Assembly (NCBI RefSeq): GCF_002155685.1
Contig: NZ_MUYK01000002.1
Location: forward strand, 372,001-436,000
DNA length: 64,000 bases
DNA from: Erythrobacter colymbi
Lineage (GTDB): Bacteria > Pseudomonadota > Alphaproteobacteria > Sphingomonadales > Sphingomonadaceae
Direction of reading: 5' to 3'
Every line of letters begins with the position of its first letter. Position 1 is the stretch's first letter. Below are positions 36,163 to 46,884 of the stretch, piece by piece. The notes under the pieces were generated by a model. That model was not told the DNA's origin and searched no databases. It saw only the letters and a program-made list of their open reading frames with translations. The translations under genes were made by a program, and so were the position numbers.

Positions 36163-37227
36163 CTAGCCGGCATCCTTGTGCTCGGCCCCGACCTCGGCCT
36201 CGCCCGGAGCCGGTTCGGCCACAGCATCGGGCTCGACAATGCCCGCAGCGGCGTCGACCGGCGACTGCTCCGCTTCGGCTTCGGCCTCGGCGTAGTCCTC
36301 GTAAACCTCTTCCTCCTTCTTGCCGAAGCCGAGGCGGCTCTTGAAGGCCTGCCAGATCCCAGCACCGAACAGCGCGAGGCCGATCAGGATCGGCTTGAGG
36401 AACTTGACGAGGAACACCCCGATCGTGCCGAACAGGCCGAGCTTCTTGGCCGCGGCCACACCCGCACCCGCCGCGATCAGCCCGGCGATGCCGTAATCGG
36501 CGGTCGCATCGGTGGCGGGATCGAAATCGGTGTAGCGCGCGCCCTGGTCGAAGGTGGCCTTGGCGGCGAAGGCCTTGGCCGCGACACGGATCTCGGGGAG
36601 CTTCTCCATGGTCGAGACCAGATTGAGACTCAGCACGCCATAGCGGCCAAGCGTGCGGACATCGTAATTGAGCGTGTTGGTCGGCACGTCGGAAAAGCGC
36701 AGGTTCTGCGCCCAGACCACCGAGTGGTTGGCGGCGTCATATTGCGGACGCTCGGCCCAGCCCACGAGCTCGATGGCGGGATAGCCCGCCTCGGTGCGCT
36801 CGGTGTTGGCATTCCGCGTGCCCTCCTGCATTTCGGCGAGCAGAGCGTCGTAATCCGTGGTCGCCGCGTCCTCGTCAGAGATGTAGCCGGTGTCCTCGAA
36901 GGTCACGACCGCGCCCCAGCTGTCGGAGATCGGCGTGCTGCCCTTGGGCATCACCATGCCGAGCACGCCATTGGCATTTTCGGGTGGATTGCCCCACAGA
37001 TCGACGAGGATCGTGCGTGCATCCTGCGGGTTGTAGAAGATGTAATCCTCGCCCAGATCGAGCGTCGCCCGTGCCTCGGGGATCGCGACCTTGCCGCTTA
37101 CCGGTTTCAGGCCATCGAGCAGCTTGACGAGTTCGGGGGGCAGCTCCGCTTCGCCGGGGGCTTGCGCACCCACCGGAATGGCGAAAAACACGGCAATCGC
37201 CGCAAGCAAAGCTGCAATCAGACGCAT
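36163..37227 (-). CDS. DUF2167 membrane protein
   Basis: This 354-residue protein starts at ATG 37227, where AGGGGG and a signal peptide (LIAALLAAIAVFFAIPVGA) appear. Upstream in-frame codons would add 69 Arg/Ala-rich residues. The body has DUF2167 features: SDSWGAVVTFEDTGYISDEDA, AIELVGWAERPQYD and VVWAQNLRF. Near the C-terminus two hydrophobic helices (VFLVKFLKPILIGLALFGAG) and a highly acidic tail (EEEVYEDYAEAEAEAEQ) follow. DUF2167 proteins have no assigned role. Confidence 0.85.
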   Translation of the reverse strand: MRLIAALLAAIAVFFAIPVGAQAPGEAELPPELVKLLDGLKPVSGKVAIPEARATLDLGEDYIFYNPQDARTILVDLWGNPPENANGVLGMVMPKGSTPISDSWGAVVTFEDTGYISDEDAATTDYDALLAEMQEGTRNANTERTEAGYPAIELVGWAERPQYDAANHSVVWAQNLRFSDVPTNTLNYDVRTLGRYGVLSLNLVSTMEKLPEIRVAAKAFAAKATFDQGARYTDFDPATDATADYGIAGLIAAGAGVAAAKKLGLFGTIGVFLVKFLKPILIGLALFGAGIWQAFKSRLGFGKKEEEVYEDYAEAEAEAEQSPVDAAAGIVEPDAVAEPAPGEAEVGAEHKDAG

Positions 37228-37361
37228 GGATGCCCCCCTGTACCAGACAGATCGGCAGCTTAACGATGCGCGGCGGGCTGCCAAGCGAAAAGCGGCAGCG
37301 GCGGGCCGGATAGTGCGCTGATTTTCCCGACAAGTTGCAGCGCGCGGCCGGGCAGCGGCGG

Positions 37362-39251
37362 TCAGTGCCGCCCGAACAGCTTCTCGACGTCTTCCATGCT
37401 GAGCTTCACCCATGTCGGCCGGCCGTGGTTGCACTGGCCCGAGCGCGGGGTTGCCTCCATCTCGCGCAGCAGCGCGTTCATCTCGGCCACACTCAAGGTG
37501 CGCCCGGCGCGGACCGATCCGTGGCAGGCCATCGTCGCGAGCACCAGTTCGAGCCGTTCCGCCAGCAGCAGCGCGCCGGAGTCCTCCTGCTTGCCATGCT
37601 TGGCGATGTCATCCGCAAGATCGCGCAGCAGCGCGGCGCTGTCGGCCTTGGGGAGCGCGGCGGGGAGCGCGCGGACGAGCATGGCGGAAGGCCCGAAGCG
37701 CTCGATCGCAAGGCCATAGCGCGCGAGGCCCTCGGCGGCGTCCTCCAGACGGTCGCAATCGACCTCGTCCATCTCGACCACGTCGGGCACCAGCAGCGCC
37801 TGAGAGCGACGCACGCCTGCGTCGGCTCCCGCGGCGCGCAGGCGTTCGAGCACGAGACGCTCATGCGCGGCGTGTTGGTCGACCAGTACGAGGCCATCGG
37901 CCGCCTCGGCGACGATATAGGTATTGGCGACCTGCCCGCGCGCGATGCCGAGAGGGTAGGATTGCGCCTCCGCCGGAACGGGCGCGGCTTCCTCGGCCCG
38001 GCCCTGGGGCATGGCGAAAGCGGTGGCCGCCTCACGCAGCAGAAGCCCGTCCCCTTGAGGGGAGGGTTTGGGGTGGGCCTGTTGCGGCCAGAGCGGTGCG
38101 TGGGGCATTCCCACCCCCGACCCCTCCCGCAGGCGGGAGGGGAGCAGGTCAGCCTGCTCCATAACCGGCTCGCTCACCCACCGCGCCATCGCTGCGCGGT
38201 CCGGCCCCTGCGCTGAGCGGCGATCCCCCGTTGCCAGCGCCTGCCGCAGTCCCGAGACGATGAAGCCGCGCACCCCTGCGCTGTCGCGGAAGCGCACTTC
38301 CGTCTTGGCCGGGTGGACGTTCACGTCGACATCCTGCGGTGGCAGGTCGAGGAACAGCGCCAGCACCGCATGGCGATCGCGCGCAAGCATGTCGGCATAG
38401 GCCCCGCGCACCGCGCCCACCAGCAGCCGGTCCTTCACCGGGCGGCCGTTGACGAAGAGATACTGGTGATCGGCCACCCCGCGGTTCCAGGTCGGCAGGC
38501 CCGCGACGCCGGTGAGGCGCATCAGGCCGTAAGGCGTCTCGCGCACCAGATCGATGGGGACCGAGTTGTCCTTCAATTCATGCGCGATGATCCGGGCGAC
38601 ACGGGTCGCCAGCTCTTCGCCCGCTTGAAGCGACAGCACCGTGCGCTTGGTGCCCTCGCCCAGCGTTTCCAGCGTGAAGGCGATGTCGGGCCGCGCCATT
38701 GCGAGACGGCGGACCACGTCGAGACAGGCGGCATATTCGCTGCGGGCCGAGCGCAGGAACTTGCGCCGCGCGGGCACTTTGGCGAACAGCTCCTCGACCC
38801 TGACCCGTGTTCCGGGAGGCAGGGCGGCGGGCTCGTCCGCCAGCACCGCGCCATGATCGACTACGCGCCGCCAGCCATCGGCAGCGCCCGTCTCGCGGCT
38901 TTCGATGGTGAGCCGTGCGACGCTGGCGATGCTCGGCAGCGCCTCGCCGCGAAAGCCCAGCGTGGTCACCAGCTCGATCGCGCCATCCGGACCGATCAGC
39001 GAATCGGGGAGCTTGGAGGTCGCATGGCGCTCCAGCGCGAGCGCCATCGCCTCGGGGCCCATGCCGCAGCCGTCATCGACCACCTCGATCCGCTGCAAGC
39101 CTCCGTCGGCCAGCACCACCCCGACTCGGCGCGCGCCCGCATCGATCGCGTTTTCGACGAGCTCTTTCAGCGCCGCAGCCGGTCGCTCGACAACCTCGCC
39201 GGCAGCAATGCGGTTGACCAGATCGGAGGGCAGGCGGCGGATTTCGGGCAT
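37362..39251 (-). CDS. mutL: DNA mismatch repair protein MutL, with endonuclease motif
   Basis: This 629-residue protein has the GHKL ATPase at residues 1-330: catalytic E30 and N34 in KELVENAIDAGA, VVDDGCGM, and TLGFRGEAL. The C-terminal domain carries the endonuclease signature DQHAAHERLVLE (DQHAx2Ex4E) plus ACHGSVRAG and CNHGRPT. So this MutL should nick DNA itself, as in bacteria lacking MutH. The linker, residues 370-400, is encoded by a dispersed palindromic repeat (LLPSRLREGSGVGMP). It is divergent from mreB. Confidence 0.97.
   Translation of the reverse strand: MPEIRRLPSDLVNRIAAGEVVERPAAALKELVENAIDAGARRVGVVLADGGLQRIEVVDDGCGMGPEAMALALERHATSKLPDSLIGPDGAIELVTTLGFRGEALPSIASVARLTIESRETGAADGWRRVVDHGAVLADEPAALPPGTRVRVEELFAKVPARRKFLRSARSEYAACLDVVRRLAMARPDIAFTLETLGEGTKRTVLSLQAGEELATRVARIIAHELKDNSVPIDLVRETPYGLMRLTGVAGLPTWNRGVADHQYLFVNGRPVKDRLLVGAVRGAYADMLARDRHAVLALFLDLPPQDVDVNVHPAKTEVRFRDSAGVRGFIVSGLRQALATGDRRSAQGPDRAAMARWVSEPVMEQADLLPSRLREGSGVGMPHAPLWPQQAHPKPSPQGDGLLLREAATAFAMPQGRAEEAAPVPAEAQSYPLGIARGQVANTYIVAEAADGLVLVDQHAAHERLVLERLRAAGADAGVRRSQALLVPDVVEMDEVDCDRLEDAAEGLARYGLAIERFGPSAMLVRALPAALPKADSAALLRDLADDIAKHGKQEDSGALLLAERLELVLATMACHGSVRAGRTLSVAEMNALLREMEATPRSGQCNHGRPTWVKLSMEDVEKLFGRH
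38051..38142. repeat. Dispersed palindromic repeat inside mutL
   Basis: Two related, oppositely oriented units lie here: 38051-38079, with CCCC-ttga-GGGG and then GGGTTTGGGGTGGG, and 38110-38142, with CCCACCCC-cg-ACCCCTCCC and the hairpin CCCCTCCCgcaggcGGGAGGGG. This is the shape of a REP/BIME pair, and similar sequence is common between genes in sphingomonads. Here it is in frame within the MutL linker and has not broken the gene. Confidence 0.7.
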
Positions 39252-39378
39252 TGTCGCCCAAGGGTAGCGGCCAGCGGACAGATTTTCGAGAGCAGTCGCC
39301 GCAAAATCCGCGCCGCAGTGGACAAATATTTTGGCCTTTTGCGCGCGGATTCGCTAGGCGCGCGCTGTCATGTCATAA

Positions 39379-40500
<1,122 letters not shown>

Positions 40501-40536
40501 TCCGCGCCGATGTGATCCAGAAGGGACTGTAGAGCC

Positions 40537-41493
40537 ATGGCGCCCCCCTCTTCGCGCCGCACGGGCTTCTCGAAGAAAGCGCAATATTCGCGTTTCACCG
40601 GCTACCTGCTGGCCGGTGCGGGAGCTGTGGTGGGCCTCGCCCTGCTGCTGCTGTCGCAGTGGCACCCGGCGGCCTTTGCACCCGTGCGCGGTGCGGCGAG
40701 CGACGTGGTGGCTCCGGTCGGCACAGGCAGCGCGATCGTGCGCGAGCAGAAGCAGGGCATCTTCGCGGCCATCGCGGGCTACTTCCGCGCCGGTACCCAG
40801 AACGCCGAACTGCGGCGCGAGATGGAGATTGCCCGCATCCGTCTGGCCGAGGCAGAAGCCGTCAAGGCCGAGAACGCGCGCCTCAAGGGCCTGCTTGGCC
40901 TGCGCGATGGCGAGAGCAAACCGCTCGCGGTGGCACGGCTCGTCGGCTCGACCGCCACCAGCGGGCGGCGCCTTGCCTATATCGGCGCGGGCTCGACCAG
41001 CGGCGTGCAGCCCGGGATGCCGGTGCTCTCCGAGCGCGGCGTGATCGGCCGGGTGCTCGAGACCGGACGCAACTCGGCCCGCGTGCTGCTGCTGACCGAC
41101 AGCGAGAGCGTGCTGCCGGTGCGCCGCGCCAAGGACAATGTCATCGCCTTTGCCGAAGGCCGCGGTGACGGGCTGCTGCGCATCCGCCTCGTCAATCTCG
41201 GGGTCAACCCGCTCAAGGTCGGCGACATGATGGTGACGAGCGGCGCGGGCGGTTACTACCGCCCCGGCGTGGCCGTGGCGGTTATCGCCAAGATCACCCC
41301 CGATGGCGGGATCGGACGGCTCGTGGCGGAGCCTGCAGCGACCAACTATGTCTCGGTCATGCCGGTGCACGAAGCCGAAGCCGTAACCGAGCTTGAAGCG
41401 CCCGATACGCCAGCGGCAGCCCCCTCCCCCGCCGCCAAGCCTTCTGCCGCTGCTGCTTCCGCTGCGGCGACCACCTCCACCGCGGAGGAGTGA
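40537..41493 (+). CDS. mreC: Rod-shape-determining protein MreC
   Basis: This 318-residue periplasmic scaffold has one N-terminal membrane helix (LLAGAGAVVGLALLLLSQW, about residues 23-42), a coiled coil (NAELRREMEIARIRLAEAE, near residue 92) and the beta-barrel head with GSTSGVQPGMPVL and GVIGRV. It links MreB with PBP2 and RodA. The tail beyond residue 285 is Ala/Pro-rich. The gene lies 36 bp after mreB and its stop overlaps the mreD start. Confidence 0.96.
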   Translation: MAPPSSRRTGFSKKAQYSRFTGYLLAGAGAVVGLALLLLSQWHPAAFAPVRGAASDVVAPVGTGSAIVREQKQGIFAAIAGYFRAGTQNAELRREMEIARIRLAEAEAVKAENARLKGLLGLRDGESKPLAVARLVGSTATSGRRLAYIGAGSTSGVQPGMPVLSERGVIGRVLETGRNSARVLLLTDSESVLPVRRAKDNVIAFAEGRGDGLLRIRLVNLGVNPLKVGDMMVTSGAGGYYRPGVAVAVIAKITPDGGIGRLVAEPAATNYVSVMPVHEAEAVTELEAPDTPAAAPSPAAKPSAAAASAAATTSTAEE

Positions 41494-42047
41494 TGGAGCG
41501 GCTCGATCCCCGCGCCCGCTCGGACATCTACGGGCGGCGCATCAATCGCGCCGCCTCGCCCTGGCGCGCGGTGAGCGTGCCTTACGTATCGATCATGCTG
41601 GGCTCGGTGCTACCGGTGCTGCTGATCGCCGACACTATGCCGATGCTGCCCTCCTTCGGTTTCCTGCTGCTGCTCGCCTGGCGCATGGTGCGCCCGGGCC
41701 TGCTGCCGCTGTGGGCCGGCGCGCCGCTCGGCGCTTTCGACGATCTCGTCAGCGGCCAGCCTTTCGGCAGCGCGATCCTGCTTTGGTCGCTCGCGATGAT
41801 CGCGATCGAGGTGATCGAGACCCGCTTCCCCTGGCGCGGTTTCTGGCAGGACTGGTTCACCGCCAGCGTCATCGCCGTGATCTACTGGCTGGCGTCCCTG
41901 CTCGTGTCGGGCGCGAGCGTGACACCTGAAATGCTGGGCGTTGCCGCCCCGCAGGCCTTGCTCGCCGTGCTGCTCTATCCCATCTTCGCGCGCATGGTGG
42001 CCGGGCTGGACCGTTTCCGCCTGTCCCGTTCGCGGAAGCTCGACTGA
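41493..42047 (+). CDS. mreD: Rod-shape-determining protein MreD
   Basis: This 184-residue membrane protein has five to six helices and the MreD pattern, for example MLPSFGFLLLLAWRMVRPGLLPLWAGAP near residue 50 (key part RMVRPGLLP) and GAFDDLVSGQPFGSAIL. The start ATG 41493 lies inside the mreC stop (TGATG) with GAGGAG 4 nt upstream. The stop overlaps the mrdA start in the same way. It completes the membrane part of the elongation complex. Confidence 0.93.
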   Translation: MERLDPRARSDIYGRRINRAASPWRAVSVPYVSIMLGSVLPVLLIADTMPMLPSFGFLLLLAWRMVRPGLLPLWAGAPLGAFDDLVSGQPFGSAILLWSLAMIAIEVIETRFPWRGFWQDWFTASVIAVIYWLASLLVSGASVTPEMLGVAAPQALLAVLLYPIFARMVAGLDRFRLSRSRKLD

Positions 42048-44188
42048 TGAAGATCCCCTTTCTCCAGAACGGCCCGCAAAAGCCCGCGAAGATGATCAGC
42101 GCCTCGATCCTGCGCAGCACCTTCGACCGGCGCTCGGTCGTGATCGGCGCGGTGCAGGGCGGGATCGGCGTGCTGCTGGCGCTGCGTCTGGGCTATCTTT
42201 CGGTCGCCGAGAACGAGAAGTATCGGCTCGAATCCGAGAGCAATCGGGTGAACCTCACCCTGATCCCGCCGCGCCGGGGCTGGATTCTCGATCGTAACGG
42301 TGCGCCGCTGGCCTCAAACCGCGCCGATTTCCGCGTCGACCTGATCCCCGAGCGGCTCGTCAATGCCGAGGCGACGATCGACAAGCTCGGCGAGCTGCTC
42401 AGCCTCGAGCCTGCGCGGATCGCCGACATCAAGGACAAGGTCAGCACCGCGCGCGGGTTCCAGCCCGTCGAAGTCGCGAGCGGGCTGCGCTATGAGCAGT
42501 TCGCGGCCCTGAGCGTGCGCCTGCCCGATCTGCCCGGTGTCGTGCCCCAGCGCGGCTTCTCGCGCTTCTATCCGACCGCCTCCAGCGTCGGCCACCTGAT
42601 CGGCTATGTCGGCCCGGCCTCGTCCGAGGAATACGAGAAGGACCCCAACCCGCTCCTCATCACGCCGGGCTACAAGATCGGCAAGGACGGGCTCGAAAAG
42701 CAGTTCGAGAAAGAGCTGCGCGGCATCCCCGGCGCGCGGCGCGTGGAGGTGACTGCGGGCGGGCGCATCGTGCGCGATCTGGAAACGCGCGAGGATGTGC
42801 AGGGGCAGCCGGTCAAGCTGACCATCGACGGGCCGTTGCAGGACTATGCCGCGCGCCGCATCGGCCTCGAAAGCGGCTCGGTGGTGGTGATGGACTGCCG
42901 CACGGGCGACCTGCTCTGCATGGCCTCGATGCCGAGCTTCGATCCCAATTCCTTCTCGGACGGGATCGGCGGGGTCGAATATGCGATGCTGCGCGACGAT
43001 GAACGCGTGCCGCTGCGCAACAAGGTGCTGAAGGGACTCTATCCGCCCGGCTCCACCGTCAAGCCGATGGTCTCGATGGCGCTGATGCAGGCTGGGATCG
43101 ACCCTGACGAGACGGTCAATTGCGGCGGCGGCCTCAGGGTCGGCAACCGCGTGTTCGGCTGCTGGAACCGCCGCGGCCACGGCGCGACCAACATGGCCAA
43201 GGCCATCTACCAGAGCTGCGACGTCTATTTCTACGCCATGGCCCAGCGCATCGGGATGCAGCCGATCGCCGATATGGCGCGGCGCTGCGGGATGGGGCAG
43301 GAATTCCCCCTGCCCGTGGTCAGCCAGTTCTTCGGCACCGTGCCCGATCCGGCCTGGAAGATGAAGAAGTGGGGCCGCGAGTGGCAGACCTTCGACACGG
43401 TCAACGCCACCATCGGCCAGGGCTACATGCTCGCCAATCCGATCCAGCTCGCCGTGATGGCCTCGCGCCTCGCCATGGGCAAGCACGTGATGCCGCGCCT
43501 GACGCTCGACACCCAGCCCAAGGGCTTCGACGAGATCGATTTCCCGCTCGAGCAGGTGCAATATGTGCGCAAGGCGATGAGCGATGTGGTCAACGGCCCG
43601 GGCACCGCAGGCCGCGCGCGCCTGCCGATCCCCGATGTGCTGATCGCGGGCAAGACCGGGACTGCGCAAGTCGTCTCGCTTTCGATCTCGAACGGCAAGT
43701 CCGGCCCGTGGAAGTATCGCGACCACGGCCTCTTCATCTTCTTCGCCCCCTATGACAACCCGCGCTATGCGGGCGCGGTGGTGATCGAGCATGGCGGCGG
43801 TTCCGGCGCGGCCTATCCGATCGCGCGTGACGTGATGACCTTCCTGTTCGATCCGGCCAAGGGGCTTGAGGCGCTCGCCGCGCTCGAGGCCGGATGGGGC
43901 GGCACCGCGCAGCAGCGGCTCGAACGGCGCTATGCCGCCTATGCGGCCGAGCGCGGGGCGACGGTCAGCCGACCGCCGCGGCGCGACGAGGAGATCTTCG
44001 ACCGCGTCGAGGCCGAGGCCCGCCGTGCCGCCACCCAGTCCGATGCCATCGCCGGCGAGGTGATTGCGCCGCGTCCCGAGGCGAACCCCTCGGGCACCCC
44101 GCCGGGTGCGCCTGCTGCACCAGCCACGGCTCCGACGGCACCGCCCTCGCCCGCGCCGTCCGCGCCTGCCGTGGAGAACCCGCAATGA
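42047..44188 (+). CDS. mrdA: Penicillin-binding protein 2 (elongation transpeptidase)
   Basis: This 713-residue class B PBP cross-links new peptidoglycan during rod growth. An N-terminal membrane helix (VIGAVQGGIGVLLALRLGYL, around residue 30) precedes the pedestal domain. The transpeptidase has S336-T-V-K339, S390-C-D392 and K536-T-G538 in the correct order. A Pro/Ala-rich tail of about 80 residues after the catalytic domain is longer than in E. coli. It overlaps mreD and rodA at both ends, so expression is tightly coupled. Confidence 0.97.
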   Translation: MKIPFLQNGPQKPAKMISASILRSTFDRRSVVIGAVQGGIGVLLALRLGYLSVAENEKYRLESESNRVNLTLIPPRRGWILDRNGAPLASNRADFRVDLIPERLVNAEATIDKLGELLSLEPARIADIKDKVSTARGFQPVEVASGLRYEQFAALSVRLPDLPGVVPQRGFSRFYPTASSVGHLIGYVGPASSEEYEKDPNPLLITPGYKIGKDGLEKQFEKELRGIPGARRVEVTAGGRIVRDLETREDVQGQPVKLTIDGPLQDYAARRIGLESGSVVVMDCRTGDLLCMASMPSFDPNSFSDGIGGVEYAMLRDDERVPLRNKVLKGLYPPGSTVKPMVSMALMQAGIDPDETVNCGGGLRVGNRVFGCWNRRGHGATNMAKAIYQSCDVYFYAMAQRIGMQPIADMARRCGMGQEFPLPVVSQFFGTVPDPAWKMKKWGREWQTFDTVNATIGQGYMLANPIQLAVMASRLAMGKHVMPRLTLDTQPKGFDEIDFPLEQVQYVRKAMSDVVNGPGTAGRARLPIPDVLIAGKTGTAQVVSLSISNGKSGPWKYRDHGLFIFFAPYDNPRYAGAVVIEHGGGSGAAYPIARDVMTFLFDPAKGLEALAALEAGWGGTAQQRLERRYAAYAAERGATVSRPPRRDEEIFDRVEAEARRAATQSDAIAGEVIAPRPEANPSGTPPGAPAAPATAPTAPPSPAPSAPAVENPQ

Positions 44189-45318
44189 ACACGCTTGCCG
44201 CGCGCGGGATCGTGCCCGAGCCGATTGCCCGCCAGCCCTGGGAGATGCTGATCCCGCTGGTGCTGCTGACCTGCTTCGGCGGGCTGGTGCTCTATTCCGC
44301 AGGCGGCGGCGCGTGGCAGCCGTTCGCGCTGTCGCACTTCATCCGCTTCGGTGTCTTCGCGATAATGACCGCGGTCATCGCCTCGCTCCCGCGTGACGCG
44401 GTGCGCCTGCTCACCTATCCCGCCTACACGGCGGTGCTGCTGCTGTTGCTGGCGGTGGAAGTCGTCGGGCAGGTCGGCGGCGGGAGCCAGCGCTGGCTCG
44501 AATTCGGACCGATCCGCATCCAGCCTTCCGAGCTGATGAAACCTGCGGTGGTGCTGGCGATGGCGCGCTTCTACGAGACGCTGCCCTCGGGCATGATCGG
44601 GTCGTGGCGGTCGGTGCTGCCCTCGGGCATGCTGATCGTGCTGCCGATCGGCCTCGTGCTGCTCCAGCCCGATCTCGGCACCTCGATCGCGATTGCCTTC
44701 GGCGGAGTGGTCGTGATGTTCCTCGCCGGCCTTCCCCTATGGTGGTTCCTGACCGCCGGAGGGCTCGGCGTCGCGGCGATCCCCTTCATCTACTTCTTCG
44801 CGCTCCACGATTACCAGCGCGCGCGGGTGACGACCTTCCTTGATCCCGAAAGCGATCCGCTGGGCGCGGGTTACCACATCGCCCAGTCCAAGATCGCGAT
44901 CGGATCGGGCGGGATCTTCGGCAAGGGCTTCAACAACGGCACCCAGAGCCACCTCAATTACCTGCCCGAACCCCACACCGACTTCGTCTTCGCCACCATG
45001 GCCGAGGAATGGGGCCTGATGGGCGGGCTGTTCGTGCTTGCCATGTATGCGCTCATCCTCAAGTGGGGCTGGAAGGTCGCGAGCGAGAGCCGGGACCGCT
45101 TCTGCGCCTTGCTCGCCGCCGGGGCGACGGCGACGATCTTCTTCTACATCGCGATCAATTTGCTGATGGTCATGGGCATGGCACCGGCCAAGGGCATTCC
45201 CCTGCCGTGGATGAGCCACGGGGGCTCGTCGATGATGACCAACATGATCTGCATCGGCCTGCTGATGATGGTCAACCGCTGGAACCGCGAGGCCCCGCGG
45301 CGCGGGCTTTCCCTGTGA
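44185..45318 (+). CDS. rodA: Rod-shape SEDS glycosyltransferase RodA
   Basis: This 377-residue membrane protein of the SEDS family polymerises peptidoglycan strands with PBP2. It has about ten helices and the signatures GSQRWLEFGPIRIQPSELMK, QPDLGTS, and the C-terminal PAKGIPLPWMSHGGSSMMTN (shortened here). The catalytic-type Asp is in LPEPHTDFVFATMAEEWG. ATG 44185 overlaps the mrdA stop (ATGA). It is the last gene of the rod-shape operon. Confidence 0.97.
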   Translation: MNTLAARGIVPEPIARQPWEMLIPLVLLTCFGGLVLYSAGGGAWQPFALSHFIRFGVFAIMTAVIASLPRDAVRLLTYPAYTAVLLLLLAVEVVGQVGGGSQRWLEFGPIRIQPSELMKPAVVLAMARFYETLPSGMIGSWRSVLPSGMLIVLPIGLVLLQPDLGTSIAIAFGGVVVMFLAGLPLWWFLTAGGLGVAAIPFIYFFALHDYQRARVTTFLDPESDPLGAGYHIAQSKIAIGSGGIFGKGFNNGTQSHLNYLPEPHTDFVFATMAEEWGLMGGLFVLAMYALILKWGWKVASESRDRFCALLAAGATATIFFYIAINLLMVMGMAPAKGIPLPWMSHGGSSMMTNMICIGLLMMVNRWNREAPRRGLSL

Positions 45319-45343
45319 TATCTCGCAAACGCGAAAAAGGCCC

Positions 45344-45371
45344 TTGCCATAAGATCGGGGCGCGCTAAATG
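45344..45371 (+). promoter_or_regulatory. Probable promoter of tRNA-Lys
   Basis: TTGCCA (45344-45349) and TAAATG (45366-45371), 16 bp apart, form a reasonable -35/-10 pair between the rodA stop and the tRNA. It would start RNA about 60 nt upstream of the mature tRNA. Confidence 0.5.
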
Positions 45372-45438
45372 CAGCGCCTCACGCGAATCGGGATGCGGCT
45401 TCGGCCCGCCGGACAAGCGTTTCCGACCTGATCGGAAT

Positions 45439-45514
<76 letters not shown>

Positions 45515-45602
45515 TCCCTCCCCATCGCTGGTTCGTAACGGCAAGCAGCTGCGGCCGTGGCTTTGCGCGCGCTGGCTGTTTGCCAAAAGCGCGAGGTTGC
45601 TT

Positions 45603-45618
45603 TCACATCTCGATGTGA
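45603..45618. promoter_or_regulatory. TCACATC inverted repeat at the ribB start
   Basis: TCACATC-tc-GATGTGA is a perfect 7-bp inverted repeat ending 3 bp before the first possible ribB ATG, and another TCACATC lies at 45668-45674 inside the gene. The position suits an operator for a repressor. The helix-turn-helix at the N-terminus of RibB itself is an attractive candidate. Confidence 0.45.
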
Positions 45619-45621
45619 TAG

Positions 45622-46878
45622 ATGGCGCACATGAGCACATCGACCATCACACGCGTTCGCGATCTCGTCACATCTGGCACCATGACCCGCGCTGGCCTCG
45701 CCCGCGCCGCTGGCCTCCACGCCAACACCCTGCGCGACTGCGGCGAGGACAGCTGGAACCCCACCGCCGAAACCCTCGCCAAGCTCGAAGCCTTCCTTGA
45801 TGCGAACGCCGACCGTCCGGTGCTCGCCACGATCGAGGAGATTATCGACGAGGCGCGCAATGGACGGATGTACATCCTCGTCGACGACGAGGACCGCGAG
45901 AACGAGGGCGATCTCATCATCCCCGCGCAAATGGCGACCCCGCAGGCGATCAACTTCATGGCCATGCATGGGCGTGGTCTGATCTGCCTCGCGCTGACCA
46001 AGGACCGCGTCGAGCACCTCGGGCTTCAGCCGATGAGCCGCAACAACAAGGAATCGATGCAGACTGCCTTCACCATCTCGATCGAGGCGAAGGAAGGCGT
46101 CACCACCGGTATCTCGGCGGCAGACCGCGCGCGCACCATCTCGGTCGCGATCGATGCGGCCAAGGGCGCGGACGATCTTGTGACCCCGGGCCATGTCTTC
46201 CCGCTGATGGCGCGCGATGGCGGCACGCTGGTGCGCGCCGGGCACACCGAGGCGGCGGTCGATATCTCGCGCCTCGCGGGCCTCAACCCCTCGGGCGTGA
46301 TCTGCGAGATCATGAACGAGGACGGGACCATGGCCCGGCTCGACGACCTGATCACCTTCGCGCGCAAGCACGACCTCAAGATCGGCACGATCCGCGACCT
46401 GATCGCCTACCGGATGCGCAACGACCATCTGGTCGAGCGTCTGGGCGAGCGCGCCTTCACCTCGGACTACGGCGGCCAGTGGCGGATGATCACCTATCGC
46501 GACCGCGTGGCGGGCAGCGAGGCCTATGTGCTCCAGAAGGGCCACGTCATCCCCGGCGAGCCCACCCTCGCCCGCGTGCATCCGATCTCGGTGTTCGACG
46601 ACGTGCTGGGCCAGCCCGGCGCGCGCAAGCGCACGCTCCAGCGCGCGATGCAGGCGGTGGGCGACCACGGCTCGGGCGTGATCGTGATCCTCACCGGCCG
46701 CGTCGGCACCGGCGAATGGCAGCCGGGCGAGGAGCAGCGCAATATCGGCATCGGCTCGCAGATCCTCGCCGACCTTGGCGTAAAGGACATGGTGCTGCTG
46801 TCGAACAGCCGCCCCGACCTCGTCGCGCTCGAAGGCTACGGCCTCACCATCACCGACTTCCACCCCATTCCGGAGTAA
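45622..46878 (+). CDS. ribB: HTH-linked 3,4-dihydroxy-2-butanone 4-phosphate synthase
   Basis: This 418-residue protein makes the four-carbon precursor of riboflavin from ribulose 5-phosphate. Residues about 10-60 form a helix-turn-helix-like domain ([19 protein letters not shown], then [14 protein letters not shown]). Residues about 68-270 are RibB, with the acidic site [10 protein letters not shown] and GHTEAAVD. Residues 275-418 resemble GTP cyclohydrolase II but lack its zinc cysteine cluster, so that part is probably inactive. The start could be ATG 45622 or 45631; neither has a ribosome site. ribH follows after 6 bp. Confidence 0.93.
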   Translation: MAHMSTSTITRVRDLVTSGTMTRAGLARAAGLHANTLRDCGEDSWNPTAETLAKLEAFLDANADRPVLATIEEIIDEARNGRMYILVDDEDRENEGDLIIPAQMATPQAINFMAMHGRGLICLALTKDRVEHLGLQPMSRNNKESMQTAFTISIEAKEGVTTGISAADRARTISVAIDAAKGADDLVTPGHVFPLMARDGGTLVRAGHTEAAVDISRLAGLNPSGVICEIMNEDGTMARLDDLITFARKHDLKIGTIRDLIAYRMRNDHLVERLGERAFTSDYGGQWRMITYRDRVAGSEAYVLQKGHVIPGEPTLARVHPISVFDDVLGQPGARKRTLQRAMQAVGDHGSGVIVILTGRVGTGEWQPGEEQRNIGIGSQILADLGVKDMVLLSNSRPDLVALEGYGLTITDFHPIPE

Positions 46879-46884
46879 TCCCCC

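Noticed and set aside
45515..45621. FMN riboswitch upstream of ribB
   Set aside because: The gap is about 100 bp and shows none of the conserved RFN-element helices.
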